Part shown: piece after piece, positions 31,687 to 41,649 of the stretch
How the letters are laid out: every line of letters begins with the position of its first letter
Numbering within the stretch: the stretch's first letter is position 1
Assembly: GCA_036936605.1 (NCBI GenBank)
Contig: JAUPFV010000005.1
Span: 8,020,345 to 8,084,344 of the forward strand
Direction: 5' to 3'
Origin: Limnanthes douglasii subsp. nivea
Taxonomy: Eukaryota; Streptophyta; Magnoliopsida; Brassicales; Limnanthaceae
Length of the DNA: 64,000 nt
The notes under the pieces: model-generated
Database searches by the model: none
Told to the model about the DNA's origin: nothing
What the model saw: only the letters and a program-made list of their open reading frames with translations
Made by a program: the position numbers and the translations under genes

Positions 31687-32772
31687 TGCCTGGGAGGGGA
31701 ACATATCTTGGTCTTTCTTGGGTGCCAACGCAGCTTGGTAACACTCCCGGGCCGTTTTCTGGCTGCTTCGCACTACTCCGATGTTATTTCCAACCACATA
31801 ATTTACGCACTGATGTATGGTGGAAGTCACCGCATGCATGCGCGATATCCAAGATCGTCCCAGAATAGCATTGTGCGAGGCCGGCGCGTCGACTACTATA
31901 AATAGCACCGTGACCTCTTTTTTAAACGGGCCGCGGCCTAGCTGCACCACACCCTCGAACTCTCCGACGACGTCTGCTGCCGTTCCTGTAAACCCGACGA
32001 TGGTTCGGTCGGATCGCTCGAGTACTGGTCGTGTTCGGAATTTGGCAAAAGTTGAAGCGAAGATGATATTGGCTGAGCTCCCGGTATCTACCAAGATTCG
32101 CCGAACCTCTTCTCCCGCGATCGCTGCTCCGATCACAATAGCATCCTCATGAGGCCCGGCTAAGTCCCTCATATCGTCATCGTCAAAATGCAAAATTGGT
32201 GAAGGGGTACTTCTGGTTTGGAAGCAAGTTCTGGCTTCCAGCTGGGTGGTTAGGTTAACGATGTGTCTCTTCCTGGAGGAGTGCGTTATTCCCGCCATCG
32301 AATCCCCCCCGAAGATGGTCAGGGATTCGAATAGATCGCGCAGGCCTTGTACCTTACCGACGCGCCCGCCAATTTTTTCATCAACAACTCTGATATCGTC
32401 GGGATGCGGAGTTGGGGAAAGGATACGTCTGGTTTGGAAGCAAGCTCGGCTTCCCGTGCCAGAGGACTGGTCAATTTTTTCATCAACAACTCGCTCCTCC
32501 CTGAATGCACGCGGGCTTCCCATCATAGATTCTCCCCCGAAGGCTACCAATGATTCAAACATTTCACAGAGACCGAGCACAACGTTGGTGCTTTCTCCCG
32601 CATCCTCCTCAATAACCCCGATGATGTTACGGTTGGCCTCGGGATCGAGGTATTCAATCGAAACGTCGAAACGATCGGTAACTTCTGAAATTGCCATGGT
32701 CGTTTCTGGCTTCGGTACGATAACCACCTCCTTAGAGGCCGTTGCAAGTTGGGCCTTCTTGACGTACTCCAA
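31684..32772 (-). CDS. Inner element aspartic protease with duplicated linker
   Basis: The frame ends at the UAG. The active site LVDTGSSANIIF lies at about residues 227-238, followed by the flap and the conserved ILGRSWISRMHAV. Upstream, a linker module of about 60 residues is present twice (FESLVAFGG ... CFQTRRILSPTPHPDD, then FESLTIFGG ... CFQTRSTPSPILHFDD), whereas the outer element has it once. The frame is +1 relative to gag; in the outer element gag and protease are continuous, so the shift is probably a defect of this copy. No ATG fits a separate start at the beginning of the frame. Confidence 0.88.
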   Translation of the reverse strand: MEYVKKAQLATASKEVVIVPKPETTMAISEVTDRFDVSIEYLDPEANRNIIGVIEEDAGESTNVVLGLCEMFESLVAFGGESMMGSPRAFREERVVDEKIDQSSGTGSRACFQTRRILSPTPHPDDIRVVDEKIGGRVGKVQGLRDLFESLTIFGGDSMAGITHSSRKRHIVNLTTQLEARTCFQTRSTPSPILHFDDDDMRDLAGPHEDAIVIGAAIAGEEVRRILVDTGSSANIIFASTFAKFRTRPVLERSDRTIVGFTGTAADVVGEFEGVVQLGRGPFKKEVTVLFIVVDAPASHNAILGRSWISRMHAVTSTIHQCVNYVVGNNIGVVRSSQKTARECYQAALAPKKDQDMFPSQA

Positions 32773-32811
32773 CAGATTCCCATGTTCAAGTTGGGCCTTC
32801 TTGACGTACTC
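32746..32811. repeat. 24-bp direct repeat, 42 bp apart, at the gag-protease junction
   Basis: AAGTTGGGCCTTCTTGACGT followed by ACTC occurs at 32746-32769 and 32788-32811. The second copy (upstream in element sense) replaces the short segment found between the zinc-knuckle helix and the protease linker in the outer element, adds a net 10 bases and shifts the frame. Confidence 0.85.
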
Positions 32812-34468
32812 GTTCCTTCTTCAAGGCTATACAATCCTTCGTGTCATGACCGACGTCCTCATGGTAACGACAATAGCGGTTATTCCTTTGCTCCCGAGGC
32901 GTCGGGATAGGAAAAGGCTTTCGGTACATCCCGCTCCTCTTGGTCTTTTCGTAGATTGACGACACGCACTCTGTGAGGTCCGCAAAGTAGGCCGGTCGTA
33001 TCCATTTGTTGGACATAGGTCGGGAAGTTGCCTGCCCATTTTGTCTTGGCCTAAGACCGGTCGGGGCGGGAGATTTAGTGACCGACGGCATGATCGGAGG
33101 TATCGTGCTAATTGGTTGGGCTACCCTAGCCTGGTCTGGTCTGGAACCCTGCTTTATCACGACCGATGCTTGGGCGCTCTGTTGGATCTGTGCCGCCACC
33201 TCGGAAGCTTCCGTTTCTTCGATCAGTATCTGCTTTTCTATTTGTGCCAATAATGCAGAAAAAGTGAACGCCTGCTTCTTCGTGACTGCCTGCTTCATTG
33301 GCCCTGGGAGCAGGCCTAATCGAAACGCCGTTAGGGCCACGTTCTCTTCACAATGGTCCAGATCGGTCTTCGCATCGATGAACCGCCTGGTATAGTTTTT
33401 TAGGCTTTCCCCTAGCTTCTGTCGACAGTTCATGATAGTGTCTCCATTAGCACGGAAACTCTTACTTCCTACGAAGTGCTGCCTAAACATTGCCCAGAAA
33501 GTCCCGAAGTTCCTGATGCACCCCTGCGGCAATCGGTTGTACCATTTCGAAGCCCTATCTTTGAATGTCATAGAAAAAGCCCTACATAAGAGCTTATCAT
33601 CGTTGTCGAAACTCAGCATAAAGTTCTTAAAGGCTTCCAAATGGTTGTCCGGATCCGTTTTCCCGTCGTATTTTTCCAGTTTAGAAATGTCAAAACGCCT
33701 CGGGAGCGGTCCCGCTAATATCTCATCAGATAACGGGGAGGCTCTCCAGTTGACTCCGAGCTCAAAAGCTCCTCCCCCAAGACCTTCGGTCCTGATTTCA
33801 TAGAGTCCCTCGGTTCTTGGGCCGACGAACTGGCTGCTTGTTCGGTATCCATGGTTTTGGCTGTTCGTCGGTTGCCAAGGAATTGGTGGCAACATTTCTC
33901 GCTCTCCGCGGCTGGCGACGTGCGTTCCTTCCTTTTCAAAGGACACAGGGGTCAGCTTATCGGTGCCGCCCTTTTTGTACCGCGAAGGGTCTGCCCTGGA
34001 CCCTCGAATGCGCTGGGACCGATTCTTTCGCGTCCGTTGGGCTCTCTCCCGGCGCAGGTACTCCTCGCCGGACGAATCGTCTGAGGGATAGTCCGACGTC
34101 ATGGCCCGATGGGTGTCTGGGTTCCGACGAACCTTGACGGCCTCTTCGTCGTCGGGAGGTGAATCTCGGTAGTACCTGACAGGTCGGACCTCCACCCGCG
34201 AAGCTTGGCCGCGACCAGCCGCTCCCCGATCGTCCAGGGCGGGTTCTTTGCCCTTCCCCTCACGAACCCTTTTCTCGTCCAGTGCCCGCTCTCGCTCCTC
34301 TTCTAACCGGGCAATATCTTCGAGCAGCTGCTTTCGGGTCATAATCAGGGTCGACCGCTTATCCCGACCGTCGTTCCACTCCCGACCGGGAGCTCCCGCG
34401 TCTTCCGACCCAGCAGCGGCTCGGACGACCTCCCTACCGTCCCTCTCTGTCGCCGCTTCGCTATTCAT
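32786..34468 (-). CDS. gag: Inner element Gag
   Basis: Starts at ATG 34468 (the frame is open slightly further up, without ATG). The N-terminus has a charged coiled coil (TRKQLLEDIARLEEERERAL) and an Arg/Ser-rich stretch. The capsid-like retrotransposon gag domain follows at about residues 260-400 (KLEKYDGKTDPDNHLEAFKN, KWYNRLPQGCIRNFGTFWAMF). Near the C-terminus is a knuckle-like CRYHEDVGHDTKDC, a CX2HX4HX4C variant. It forms the particle that packages element RNA. The frame ends at 32786-32788, soon after the knuckle, because of the templated insertion; in the outer element the frame continues into protease. Confidence 0.9.
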   Translation of the reverse strand: MNSEAATERDGREVVRAAAGSEDAGAPGREWNDGRDKRSTLIMTRKQLLEDIARLEEERERALDEKRVREGKGKEPALDDRGAAGRGQASRVEVRPVRYYRDSPPDDEEAVKVRRNPDTHRAMTSDYPSDDSSGEEYLRRERAQRTRKNRSQRIRGSRADPSRYKKGGTDKLTPVSFEKEGTHVASRGEREMLPPIPWQPTNSQNHGYRTSSQFVGPRTEGLYEIRTEGLGGGAFELGVNWRASPLSDEILAGPLPRRFDISKLEKYDGKTDPDNHLEAFKNFMLSFDNDDKLLCRAFSMTFKDRASKWYNRLPQGCIRNFGTFWAMFRQHFVGSKSFRANGDTIMNCRQKLGESLKNYTRRFIDAKTDLDHCEENVALTAFRLGLLPGPMKQAVTKKQAFTFSALLAQIEKQILIEETEASEVAAQIQQSAQASVVIKQGSRPDQARVAQPISTIPPIMPSVTKSPAPTGLRPRQNGQATSRPMSNKWIRPAYFADLTECVSSIYEKTKRSGMYRKPFPIPTPREQRNNRYCRYHEDVGHDTKDCIALKKERVRQEGPT

Positions 34469-34519
34469 CCCGTAAGTTGTGATTTTCAAAGAACAGAAGA
34501 TTCCTTTTCGGTATCACTG

Positions 34520-34537
34520 TTCCCACAGACGGCGCCA
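34520..34537 (-). other. Inner element primer-binding site
   Basis: The minus strand reads TGGCGCCGTCTGTGGGAA one base inside the 5' LTR. A TGGCGCC-type primer site is common in plant Ty3-gypsy elements; I do not assign the tRNA. Confidence 0.75.
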
Positions 34538-34538
34538 A

Positions 34539-34868
34539 TGATGAGTGAATAGCTGTCAAAAGAATGTATTTAGGATCTTGGACCTGATATGACTAGAGAG
34601 AGAAAGTATAGAGAGATAAAGTAGAATCTGAGAAAGTAATATTCAATACCCCTTTTTTGGGCAAGTGGGTCATCCTTTTATAGTAAAATAAGGCGGACCC
34701 ATTTAACCTATTAGTGGGCCGTTCATTGCATTTCAATGAAGCCCTTCTTATTATTACATTGTTGTAAATTAGTCCTTGAAGGACTTTAAATACCCGATTA
34801 ATCCCATCAACTATTATCTACTGTATTTTTACCCCTATCGCTTGGGTCGGCGGATTCCGCCCTCATCA
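34539..34868 (-). repeat. Inner element LTR, 5' copy (330 bp)
   Basis: Base-for-base the same as 24036-24365, adjoining the primer-binding site. CCCCC target duplication follows at 34869-34873. Confidence 0.95.
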
Positions 34869-35990
34869 CCCCCAGCGTTCGAGGAGCTAGGGCAGTGGCA
34901 TAACATTCTCTTGCAATCTTTTGGCTGCTCCGGACGACTCCAACTTGTCCCTGAACAGCATACTTCAAGCACTGATGGACTGTTGAAGCCACTGCATGCA
35001 TCCTAGAGAGCCAAGACCTCCCTAGAATAGCATTATAGCAAGTGGGACAATCCACCACAATAAAGAGTATTCTGACCATTTTCTTGAAAGGGCCCTTGCC
35101 CAATAGAACTTCTTCTTCGAACTCTACGGTCACATCTGCTGAGCTGCATGTGAAGCCCACGATTGACCTGTTCGAATTCTGAATTACAGCTGGATTTTTC
35201 ATTTTCTTGTAAGTGGTTAGGAAAAGGATATTGGCTGAGCTTCCAGTATCCACCGGGATTCGTCTTATGTCATTGCCCCCTATAGATGCTCCTATGACAA
35301 CAGCATCCTCACGAGGGCCAGCAATGTTTCTTAAATCATCTTCATCAAAAACAATGAAGGGGAACGATTTTTGTGACTGATAAGAAGTCATGCCTCCTTC
35401 TAGCTGGGAGGCTAAAGTATGAACATGCCTCTTCCTCGAAGAAGCAGTAGGAGCTGTCGTAGTGTCTCCTCCGAAAATTGTAAGTGACTCGAAAAATTTA
35501 ATGAGCCCGGAGACCGACCTAGAACATTCTTCAATTGTACCCACTCTGTTTCGAGTTGGATCAGGATCCAAGTACTCAGATTCTATGTCAAACCTTTCAA
35601 CTATTACCATGGCTCCCTCCGGAGCAGCATTACTTGGACCAACCCGGTGAGTGTTATCAGGCCTGTTACCCCCTCTTCTTTTCATGTAGGCCCCCAGCTT
35701 TCCCCTTTCAATCAAGTTTTGAACTTCTTGTTTCAATGCTATGCAGTCATCAGTGGTATGACCAATATCATTTTGATATTGGCAAAAAGAATTATTGCGA
35801 TGCTCTCTGGGAGACTGCAGTGTTGCCGGTCTCCGGTAATGCACCTCATCCTTTGTTTTATCAAAGATGGTTGCCACACTTTCTTTTAGCTCTGCGAACC
35901 ACTCCGGTTGGACCCATGGCCCTCTCTTGTTTCTGGATTGTTGACTTTGAGCAGGAGCAGCTGGCTGAGATTGAGCTTTTGCCCTACGAA
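34869..35990 (-). pseudogene. Outer element Gag C-terminus and protease
   Basis: A continuous frame from the Gag tail (WVQPEWFAELKESVATIF and the knuckle CQYQNDIGHTTDDC) into the protease (PVDTGSSANILF, ILGRSWLSRMHAV). It is interrupted at 34874 by the inner element, 7 codons before its UAG. It shows that gag and protease share one frame in this lineage. A single linker module is present (FESLTIFGGDTTT). The knuckle has Gln where the inner element has the second ligand His, so metal binding may be lost. Confidence 0.88.
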
Positions 35991-36823
35991 CTGCCTTCGA
36001 AAGGCTACCCAAAAGGTATCGAAGTCTTTAATACAACCCTGAGGCAGGCTGTTGTACCACTTTAGAGCACTCCCCGTGAATGACTGGGAGAATGCCCTAT
36101 AGAGAAGTTTGTCATCATCATCAAAGTTCATCATGAAGTTTTTAAATTGTTCCAGATGGTTGTCCGGATCAGTACTGCCATCGTACTTCTCTATTTTGGT
36201 GTTATCAAACCTTTTAGGGAGGTTTCCGGATAGAATTTTAGAAGACAATGGAGATTGCCTCCAATTCCTTCCACGACTGAACACGGTACCCTCATTGGGA
36301 GTTGCAAAGATACCTAGCTCATCATGAAAAGCGAAGGGATCCATCAGCATCTTGTCCACATGCTTTCGACTATGAGATGATCCCTTCCCAATATGTCTTT
36401 TCATCTTTCCTTGTCTATCCCTTTTTCTTGAGTATTTTTTAATCTGCCTTTGCTTCTTTCTAGTTCGACCCTCATTGCTGCTAGAGGATAAGGATTTTTC
36501 AACTCCATCATTGTCCGAAGAGCTATCAGAAGACTCTGAGCTTGAGTCAGAATTCTCCACTGGCTTAGACCGGTGAGACTTTTTAGAACTGGCATGAGTC
36601 TTTTAGTGCTCACATGAGTCTTTGAAGACTCATGCTCTCTGGGGTCATCGGTGTGATGAGCAACCGATGCTTTGGACTTTTCTTTCACGCCCATTTTGGC
36701 CTTTTCTGCCCTCAGAGCTTCTATTTCACCTTTGAGCCTATCACGCTCTTCGATAGTGTACTCATAGTTATCTCCCACCACTTCGAGTAGAGCTGGTGGT
36801 ACTTCTGGATTGTCCGGATTCAT
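35977..36823 (-). pseudogene. Outer element Gag N-terminal and capsid part, frameshifted and deleted
   Basis: The likely start is ATG 36823 (MNPDNPEVPPALLEV), followed by a charged coiled coil (EERDRLKGEIEALRAEKAK). A frameshift between about 36560 and 36610 moves the reading to a Ser-rich segment and the gag capsid domain (KIEKYDGSTDPDNHLEQFKN, KWYNSLPQGCIKDFDTFWVAF). At about 35977-35990, right after QFVGQK, the frame jumps to the Gag tail. Compared with the inner Gag, roughly 100-140 residues (rest of the capsid domain) are missing and the frame changes, so this Gag is non-functional. Confidence 0.85.
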
Positions 36824-36876
36824 ACAGACAGATTTTCTTAGCTGGTTTTGAATGCTTGATTCAGGCACCTTCGTGC

Positions 36877-36893
36877 TCCCACTGTGGTCGCCA
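36877..36893 (-). other. Outer element primer-binding site
   Basis: The minus strand reads TGGCGACCACAGTGGGA three bases inside the 5' LTR. It looks like a tRNA-Arg-type site, as reported for some Tat elements; the tRNA assignment is from memory. Confidence 0.65.
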
Positions 36894-36896
36894 ATT

Positions 36897-37282
36897 TGGT
36901 GTGGATAATAATTGCCTGAGGGTAGGCTGGTAATTTCAGTTGGTGTTTTATGGTGGTGTGTGGGTGTTAAGTGTTTAGAGTAGAGAGTAGAGAGATAATT
37001 AAGCAGCTTGGTAGCAGTTAATTTTCATTACCCCTAGTTAATGCAGGTGGTTGGTCATGTTTAATGGACCCGGGTCATGTTCAAAGACCCATGAGCTCTA
37101 AGTAGGAGAGCAAGTAGCTTAGTCAAGAAGCGTTTAGGTTTTTTAGTACTTTTGTCATAGTTCGAACAGTCCTATGGTCATAGTGCTCAAAATGATCTAT
37201 ACGGTCCGTGTGATCTGTCCGGTCCGGAGGCTTTGGACCGATCTGTTCTTGTCCGGGGAGAGTGCAGAGTTCGGACTCATCA
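36897..37282 (-). repeat. Outer element LTR, 5' copy (386 bp, TATA deleted)
   Basis: Matches 16348-16774 except for about a dozen substitutions and a 41-bp deletion corresponding to 16504-16544. The lost segment contains the minus-strand TATAAATA box. GAATT target duplication follows at 37283-37287. Confidence 0.93.
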
Positions 37283-37287
37283 GAATT

Positions 37288-37800
37288 CTTTTATAAAAAA
37301 ATAAATTATATTTCAGTTGCATAAATACGTGAAATATGGTTGCTAAAGCATCCGTGTTCCAACCGCGGAAGTATGTGTGAATGTGTTGCAAAAATAAGAA
37401 GAAAACAGTTACGAAAATAGGACTTTAGTTGCTAAATAAGTGTGATGATGTAAATAACCAAAAAATAAGCTTGTTTTGTGAAAATAAGTGTTGATTGTGT
37501 TTGAAACAATTATTTTTTTGTAAAGAAAATATGTGCATTTTTATGTTAAAAAAATTGAAAAATGGATCGTGTTCTAGTTGAAAAAAATACTTGCAATTTG
37601 GTTGCGAAATCAGTCTGGAAAAAAACAATCGTGTTTCAGTTGCAGAATTATGTGTAATTTGATTGCTAAAAAACAAATGTGTTCCAGTTGAGAAATTATG
37701 TATAACTTGATTTAAAAAATGTGTTGCAGTTGCGAAACTATGTGTAATTTGGTTGCGAATATATGAAAAACAAATTTTCCATAAATATCACTCATGGATT
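37288..37800. mobile_element. Inverted-ended repeat, copy A, right part
   Basis: Continues copy A after the outer retrotransposon, with the same degenerate GTTGC...TGTAATTTGGTTGC repeats. It ends at a shortened right inverted end (ACTCATGGATTTTGTTGTTGG, about 37783-37797). Beyond that point the family's terminal sequence is missing and an old gypsy pol begins. Confidence 0.55.
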
Positions 37801-40700
37801 TTGTTGTTGGCCTATAATTGTAAGTTTCCTGGAACAACGGCTTCCATCCTATACACCTTAGCAAATGGTATTTCGTTTGTTGAAGTTTTAGGAGTTGTTC
37901 TATATGCCCACAAAGCTTTGTTAAGTTTATCTAGCCACTTTCCTTTAACCAATTTGAGCTTCCTTTTTATCTCATGCAAGATAGTTCTAGTTTTAACTTT
38001 TACTTGTCCATTTAGTTGTGGATAATATGGAGTAGAAAAATATGTTATATCGCTTACTTTCTATGAAAAACAATTACCATGTTATTTTGAAATTACGGAC
38101 CGTTATCCGTCATTAACACCCTCAGAATTCCACAACGACTTAAAATATTGGACCTTAGAAATTCACAAACTTCATGAGATCTCTTCCTCACCAACTCTTT
38201 TGCCTCAACCCACTTAGTGAAATAGTCAACAACTACGATTAGAAACTACATTCTTCATGTTGCCATTGGTAATGGTTCTACCAGATCAGTACTTCATCCA
38301 TCAAACGAGCGTGTGGAAGTATGAACCCATTGAATCACTATGAATATGACTCGTATTGATAAAATGTTAACATTGGTTGCAATATTTAACCATCTGTTTT
38401 GCATCGGCTTAAACCGTCGAAGAATAAAATCTTGTTAAGAGAAATCGTTGTATCAAGCCTCAAAATCCACAATGTTGACGCTTTTCCTAGTATAAGTCCC
38501 TTAAAAAAATTGAGCTTCCTTTTTACCCAAGAATCTTAACAATGATCGTCTAGAAATTTTCTGATATAAATTTACATCAAGGACAACACACTTTGCAGCA
38601 CGAAACTATAAAGCCCGAACTTGCGATTTGTCTGACGATAATATTTCATCATTCAATAAAAACATATATTCATTTTGCCAATCACTATCATCTTCAACAG
38701 ACAAAATCTCTCAATTTTCAATATTTCCCAAAACCATAACATCTAATGTATTATTGTCAAATGATTATCCTCCACACAACTAAACTTTGCTAACACACCT
38801 ATTTCTTTATTTTCAAATAACATAACTTGTTCATATATGAATTTATCGATACTTTTTTCCATTTTCTTCATTGATTCCAAATATTTTCTCATGTTCTCCT
38901 GATTCTTTTTAAAATACCATGGGCTTCACCGACGAACAACTATGAATCTGAGAAAAAATGAAGGATCTTCGCTTCACAAATACGAGCAAATCTCATTCAT
39001 GCTAATACTGTTTCATATATTATCTCATTAATAGTAGTAGGGAATTTATAGTTAATAGCCTGTTAATTCCATCTCCCTCTGGAACCGCAACAACAACACC
39101 TGTTCTATTACCATTTATGTTTGGAGCCCTGTCGGCTCGAACAACCCATTTTTGATCATTTGAGTCAATTCTCGTTGGTTCATCTTCTTCCATTTCAGTT
39201 TTTTCTTCTTGAAACTTATTGATGAATTCAACCATTTATTGTGCCTTTATTGTTGTCCTGAGCTCAAATTGTATATAATATACACCTAGTTCAGTTGATC
39301 ATCTCATTAATCTTCCATAAATATATGTCTTTCGAAGTACACTATTCAAAAGAAAAGGCGTTCGAACAATAATTATATGAGCTTTAAATTATGGTCGCAT
39401 TTTCCTTACATGTATAACTAAACTTAGAGCTAATATCTAGGTTTAAGTATCCTTTCTGCGTCGACTAACATCTTAATCACATAGTAAATTGGTTTCTAAG
39501 TTTCATCATTTTCCCTTACAAGAACAACACTAACGGAAAAACTTGAAACCGCTAGATAAAAAAACAAAAAGGATTCCCTCTTTTGGTGTAGTCAAAATCT
39601 CAGGAGAACGTAAATTTTCTTTCAACTTAGAATGCTTTGGTGTACTCATCGTTCCAAGCAAACCTTTTAGCCCCTCTTAAAATTTTAAAAAATAAATGAG
39701 CTTTATTTGATGTTATTGAGAGAAACCTTCAAAATGCTGTTAGTCGAATCGTTAACTTTTGAACCTCCTTGATCGCCTTAGGTGGATACATCATCAATAA
39801 TTATTTTAAATGACTTCGATCAGCTTCAATCCCCATTTGACTTATCACAAAACCAAGAAATTTCTTTACTTTACCCTGACTGAACATTTTAATGGATTCA
39901 GTTTTTTATTACATTTCTAAAAGTTTCAAATAATGCTATCAAGTAATCGCTTACTTTGTTACTTTTGATTATAATATCGTTTATATAAACTTCAATATTC
40001 TTACTAAGTTGTTTAGACAAAAATACGATTCACAAGCATTTCATACGCCGTTGTAGTATTTCGTAAATTAAACGTCATTATTTTATAACAATGTCATTTT
40101 TTTGTTAAAATGTAATTTTATTCATCATTTGAATGCATCTTAATTTTATTATATCATGAATAAGCATCCATGAAAGATAAATATTCTTGATCATCTTTTG
40201 CATCCACAACTTGATTGATTCTAAAAATAATTTTTCGAACAAGCTCGATTAAGATCGGTAAAGTCGATGCAAATTGATCATTTTTTTAACTAATACCGTA
40301 ATTGCCAACCATGACGGATATTTGGACTCTGGAAGTGACCCACCTTTAACAATATATTAACTTAATTTACAATAATATTTGATTTTTTAACTGAAAAAAA
40401 AAAACGTTATCTTCCAATGGATTGGTCTCATTCTGTTATCAATGGCTAACTCATGATAAATGATAGACATACTTACTTCAGTGATATCATAAATATTTCA
40501 TGTAGAAACGTTAAAATTCTTCTTCAAACAATCCATTAACTTCCTTTTAAAATCCTATTCAGGTGTATCCCTAATTTATACTACTTTTACCTCGGTTAAC
40601 ATGCAATCCTTTATTTCCTCCATATTTTTTATTTCATTCAACTCTTCACACAAGTTTTCAGTCTCATTTTCTTTCAAGACTATCAGGTATTTGTAAAAAA
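37800..40700 (-). pseudogene. Old Ty3-gypsy pol remnant, probably Tat lineage
   Basis: On the minus strand, decayed pieces appear in pol order. An RT start is near 40230-40270 (CIDFTDLNRACS), RT and thumb pieces run through 39700-40050, and a second-RNase-H start is near 39150 (QKWVVRADRAPNINGNRTG). Integrase pieces lie near 37830-38030 (YPQLNGQVKVKTRTILHE, ALWAYRTTPKTSTNE). The RADRAPNI segment after the first RNase H suggests the dual-RNase-H Tat type. Stops and indels are frequent, and no LTRs were found. Confidence 0.75.
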
Positions 40701-41649
40701 AATCAGTACATCCTCTAAAACCACTTGTGACTGCTATGAAACAATATTCTCATTAGCCAATGACAAAGAGTGGAAATCTTTAGTTGTCTTTTAACTCTCT
40801 CTCAAATCATTCAAATTTGTCTATTTATCACACATATAAGACATTTATGATATGATGATGTCAATTCTTTTATTATATGTAGCCAAGGTCGTTCACCTCA
40901 ATGAAAATTTACTAAAATATCATACTTTCTTTGAGTGTTTTATCATTTGTTACCATCTTCCCCCACCTTCTACTATCTTCTTAATTATTTATGGTAAGTC
41001 TAATTATTTCATCATTTATCTATGTTCACCTCATGTACGTTAGTTAGGCTTAGAGTGTTGGTTTTCAAACATTCTCTCTTTTTTCGATACTTCTTCATTT
41101 TTTTGATGCTTTCACTTAGTTATTTTATCAATGCTTTATTTTCATATGTTACTCTGAACCTCCATTTTACTGACATTTCAATAACAGATTTAGTCGACGC
41201 CTTTACCTTGATGATATGAATCTTTATTTTACCCAAATAAGGGTAATGGTGTTACATCGACATATAACTTCATCAAAAGGAATAAATAGATCGATTGATG
41301 ATATGAAGGTTGGAGAGAAAGAAGTTACATGGAAATAAAAAATCCACAAAGTATGATTACTATGAAACTTAACTTAGAAAAAATTAATAAATCGGTTGAC
41401 TTTAGAGCCTGAAGAATTAAAGTTAAGGATTAACTAGTACATAAGCGATTGAATGTTGGTATCAACGAGAAATATAGAGGGGTTGTTGTCTAGGTACTGT
41501 CTAAAGCTAATAAATCCCTAGTACTAAGCTTAAGAGATAAAGTTTTGTGTGAGGTACCTAAAAACTAGTGGTTAAGGATATAGAATCGGTTGAAGACGAT
41601 TTACATGAAGAAGTAATTGTTGATCATATTGTGTCTCAAGAAATATATT
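40701..41649. other. AT-rich intergenic DNA between two element remnants
   Basis: No recognisable gene. Two short plus frames (40852-41043 and 41022-41219) have Phe/Ser/Leu-rich, AT-driven translations. It may include worn LTR or leader DNA of the neighbouring remnants. Confidence 0.4.

Larger units (their letters stand above)
24036..34868 (-). mobile_element. Inner Ty3-gypsy retrotransposon, Tat/Retand-like, young
   Basis: A 10,833-bp minus-strand element with two 330-bp LTRs (24036-24365 and 34539-34868) that I compared base by base and found identical. It has a CCCCC target duplication, a primer site and a polypurine tract. Internal order on the minus strand: gag, protease, UAG, RT, degenerate RNase H, second RNase H, integrase, and a 3' region with four 90-bp repeats. 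A plus-strand intron-containing gene lies beyond that. It sits 7 codons before the protease stop codon of the outer, related element. Pol and the antisense gene are uninterrupted. The one lesion seen is a gag-protease frame change caused by a local templated insertion. Confidence 0.95.
16348..37282 (-). mobile_element. Outer Ty3-gypsy retrotransposon, Tat/Retand-like, interrupted
   Basis: LTRs at 16348-16774 and 36897-37282 and a GAATT target duplication define the element. Without the inner insertion it is about 10.1 kb. On the minus strand it has a primer site, gag, protease, in-frame UAG, RT, RNase H domains and integrase. Between pol and the 3' LTR it carries a plus-strand antisense gene. 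That organisation, plus a second RNase H, places it in the Tat lineage. By eye the LTRs differ at about a dozen sites plus a 41-bp deletion, so it is clearly older than the inner element. It is dead: gag has a frameshift and a large deletion, pol has a frameshift at an A-run, and the inner element splits it. Confidence 0.93.

Noticed and set aside
33006..34475. Plus-strand frames opposite gag (up to 129 codons)
   Set aside because: Shadows of the gag frame; unlike the antisense gene they lack conserved motifs, a promoter or a counterpart in the outer element.
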